From positions 2,165,198 to 2,229,197 of the forward strand of contig SIJG01000013.1 of the NCBI GenBank assembly GCA_023374025.1: a DNA stretch of 64,000 bases, written 5' to 3'. The position numbers were made by a program, and so were the translations under genes. Every line of letters begins with the position of its first letter. Within the stretch, counting starts at the first letter, position 1. Under the pieces are notes generated by a model. That model was not told the origin of the DNA, made no database searches, and saw only the letters and a list, made by a program, of their open reading frames with translations. Shown in pieces: positions 61,964 to 64,000 of the stretch. Source of the stretch: Heterodera schachtii (taxonomy: Eukaryota > Nematoda > Chromadorea > Rhabditida > Heteroderidae).

Positions 61964-63280
61964 CTACGGTAATTTGTGGCGCTGATCACGAATATTTCCT
62001 TTGTTTTGCAAAATTTCGAACCCCGAAACCGATTTCAAAGTGGCCTCAAAGCTGGCCTCAATTTGGTCGTCGAAGTCAAACAAAGAAACGAAAGGGAATA
62101 ATAATAATTGGTCATCGGCGGAAGACGACTCATTAGAGAAATTGAATGGCACTGTGAAAAAGAAAAATACGAAATTCAAAAACAAATTAAAAATGAATTC
62201 TTTACCAACCCAAAAAGTGTCCATTCTTCGTGAAAAAGACCTGTCGAGTGGCCATGGAAATGCCAAATGCGACAGTGTCTCCAACACGGTAGGAAAACCG
62301 GTCACTTTTGCCAATAAATGATCCGTTAATACAAATCGCGCCTTCACTTCCAATGGCATAAGTGCCCTTTTGCTCGAAAATATTTTCATCCAATTTTTTC
62401 TGCTGTTTGTCGGCAAATCCGAGAAACAAATGACTTAAAAGTGAAGAAAACAATAATTAAAAATAGAATATTATTATTCATTTTTCTCATGCAAATTTAT
62501 TTTACCGTTTCATTTGTTTAATTGAAATTTCAAAGTAAAAAATGTCGGAGAAACGAATGCTCAGCGAAATTGGATGATTAGCAAAGACGGAACGACACTG
62601 AGCTGTTGAAGAAAATAAATAATAAATAAATTAGATGTTTAATTAGATGGATTGAAAAGTAATTAATTAATTAATTAATTCCAATAATTACCCAAATTAG
62701 TTCTCTTTCGGTAAACAGCCAAAGAATTGTCACCAGAAATTTCGAGGTCCTCGTGACATGCTTTGGCATCCCAACTATTTTGTCCGAATTTTAAAAGCAC
62801 CTAAAATAATTCATCTTAATTTATTTATAAGAAAATCATTTTAAGTTTTGAATATTCTTTATTTCCATAAAATTAATATTAAAATCTTTCCCTTTTTTCA
62901 CCTTTTTTTGCTTCTCTAATTCACTATCTCTGTCCTTCTGATCATTTTGTAACTTTGAGAGAAGTCCAACATTAGCTTAAACACAAAGAAATTTTAATTA
63001 AAAATGGAAAACATTTAATATATTTGTCTTCTTCATATTTTTGCTACTTAATTTTGTGTGTTTCGCTCCACAAAATTTTAATGAATTTGAAAATTTGTAA
63101 AAATTTGTTTGTGAAACTCTCTCTCTGCTGGAGAAATACCAAAAATTTATAAGAAAATATTATTTTACGTAAATTTTGAGAAGACTTGCCATTGTTTTTT
63201 GGCTCATTTCCATTCGAACAATCGAAGCAAAGCCAAATAATGGCAATAAAAAAGACAAAGAATGATGAGTGAGAAGTCAT
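61964..63280 (-). CDS. SPRYSEC: secreted SPRY-domain effector candidate
   Basis: Six exons: 63190-63280, 62902-62975, 62692-62800, 62506-62602, 62210-62433, 61964-62151; 260 residues, all phases fit. Exon 1 encodes a clear signal peptide (MTSHSSFFVFFIAIIWLCF, cleavage probably after the following CSNG). Then come a short helical linker (LLSKLQNDQKDRDSELEKQ) and a SPRY/B30.2 domain: NSWDAKACHEDLEISGDNSL, CRSVFANHPI, FYFEISI, KGTYAIGSEG, GDTVAFGISMATRQVFFTKNG. SPRYSEC proteins of cyst nematodes are injected into plant cells and interact with host immune or other proteins. The C-terminus deviates from the NFGPNFKF end of the other copies (EASFEATLKSVSG). Intron 1 starts with GC (GCAAGT). It is tail-to-tail with copy 3. 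Confidence 0.88.
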
Positions 63281-64000
63281 TTGTTGAGAATACCTAAAAA
63301 GTGATGAAGATATTCTATTAGAGTTGCACGGAACGGGGAATTTTGAGCAAAAACCGGGATTTGCTGGACCAGAATAGAATTCGTAAGTCAGGATACTAAT
63401 ACTAGTCAATTTTATGTTTTTTTTTGAAGAATTTTAGAATTTTTAAGGAACATTTTAGTGTCAGTTCCCCGGGGGTAAATTCAAAAAATTTGGGAAGACT
63501 TGGTTAAGATGCATTAAAAATTTACATTTTTTGGATTTGGCTGAAATAGAAAAAATTTTCAACATAAAAGGGTAAAATTCTTCGATTTTAGGACTATTTT
63601 TAAAACCGAGACCGGAACTGGGAAACCCTCGATACTGTGCAAATCTGATATCTACAACCAAAATTCAATTATATAAATATAGGCAAAAACTGATTCTCGT
63701 TCCCCGACATAAATTTTGAAAAATAATTTTTTTTAATTTGAAAGAATTAAAATAAATATATATAAAAATATTGATGAATATGAAAACATTAGAGAAGATA
63801 TTTGAGTAAAAATTGAATGCCCAAATTGGAAGGATTCAGCACTGCGTTTTATTGGCCCAAATGCGTGCGTTTGCTACGCGCGTGCCAAAAAATATTATTC
63901 GCTTTTTTGTAATATTAAATTTTTTTCTTACATTTTTTAAATTATTTAGGAATATCGCATTTTTCGATGAAATTTTTTTTAAATTTTTAAGGCCTGCCGA
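63281..64000. other. upstream region of SPRYSEC gene, repeat-like
   Basis: It holds the 5' side of the SPRYSEC gene. A stretch with AACGGGGAATTTTGAGCAAAAACCGGGA near 63330 resembles the ACCGGGA repeat at 19768-19895. Short inverted termini TTGCACGG (63324) and CTGTGCAA (about 63636) may bound a small element. No gene was found. Confidence 0.4.

Overview
The window looks like nuclear DNA of a plant-parasitic cyst nematode (Heteroderidae, Globodera/Heterodera type). The non-coding DNA is very AT-rich. Genes are split into many small exons by GT-AG introns and a few GC-AG introns. Several genes have a splice-acceptor-like TTTCAG just upstream of the ATG, as expected with spliced-leader trans-splicing. 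The gene content includes families I associate with these nematodes: SPRY-domain proteins (one with a clear signal peptide, i.e. a SPRYSEC), a lineage-expanded F-box-like family, and secreted ankyrin proteins. All exon models were built by eye from reading frame, splice sites and protein family resemblance. No alignment or transcript data were available.

Layout: 605-3960 (-) is a 15-exon glutamine synthetase. 3961-10555 is mostly non-coding and holds an 800-bp foldback element. 10646-15702 is a nested insertion: an old terminal-inverted-repeat element containing a gag-only LTR retrotransposon (10947-15608), sitting inside a duplicated copy of the upstream region of a later gene. 16146-17850 (-) is a decayed ankyrin gene. 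21127-23838 (+) encodes a predicted secreted protein with four tandem helix-turn-helix-like modules. 24552-26034 (-) is an intact F-box-family gene. 27299-29107 (-) is the second, fuller ankyrin copy, which has a frameshift and no 3' end. The arrangement [HTH gene +, ankyrin gene -] therefore occurs twice.

30867-34465 (+) is DPH1 (diphthamide synthesis) and 35142-38018 (+) is a SIRT4-like sirtuin whose last intron contains a foldback with a tRNA-like sequence. From 39156 to 63280 there are four SPRY-domain genes (three +, one -), a predicted secreted Lys/Ala-rich plus Asp/Glu-rich protein (42806-43704, -), broken F-box-family copies (48429-50072) and many hAT-like or foldback elements. Two of these elements have perfect 8-bp target duplications.

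Taken together, three conserved metabolic genes are interspersed with recently duplicated, partly decaying, probable parasitism genes in repeat-rich DNA. The best candidates for something undescribed are the secreted tandem-HTH protein and the secreted basic/acidic protein. The SPRY cluster, whose members differ in their N-termini (signal peptide, membrane anchor or coiled coil), is also notable.
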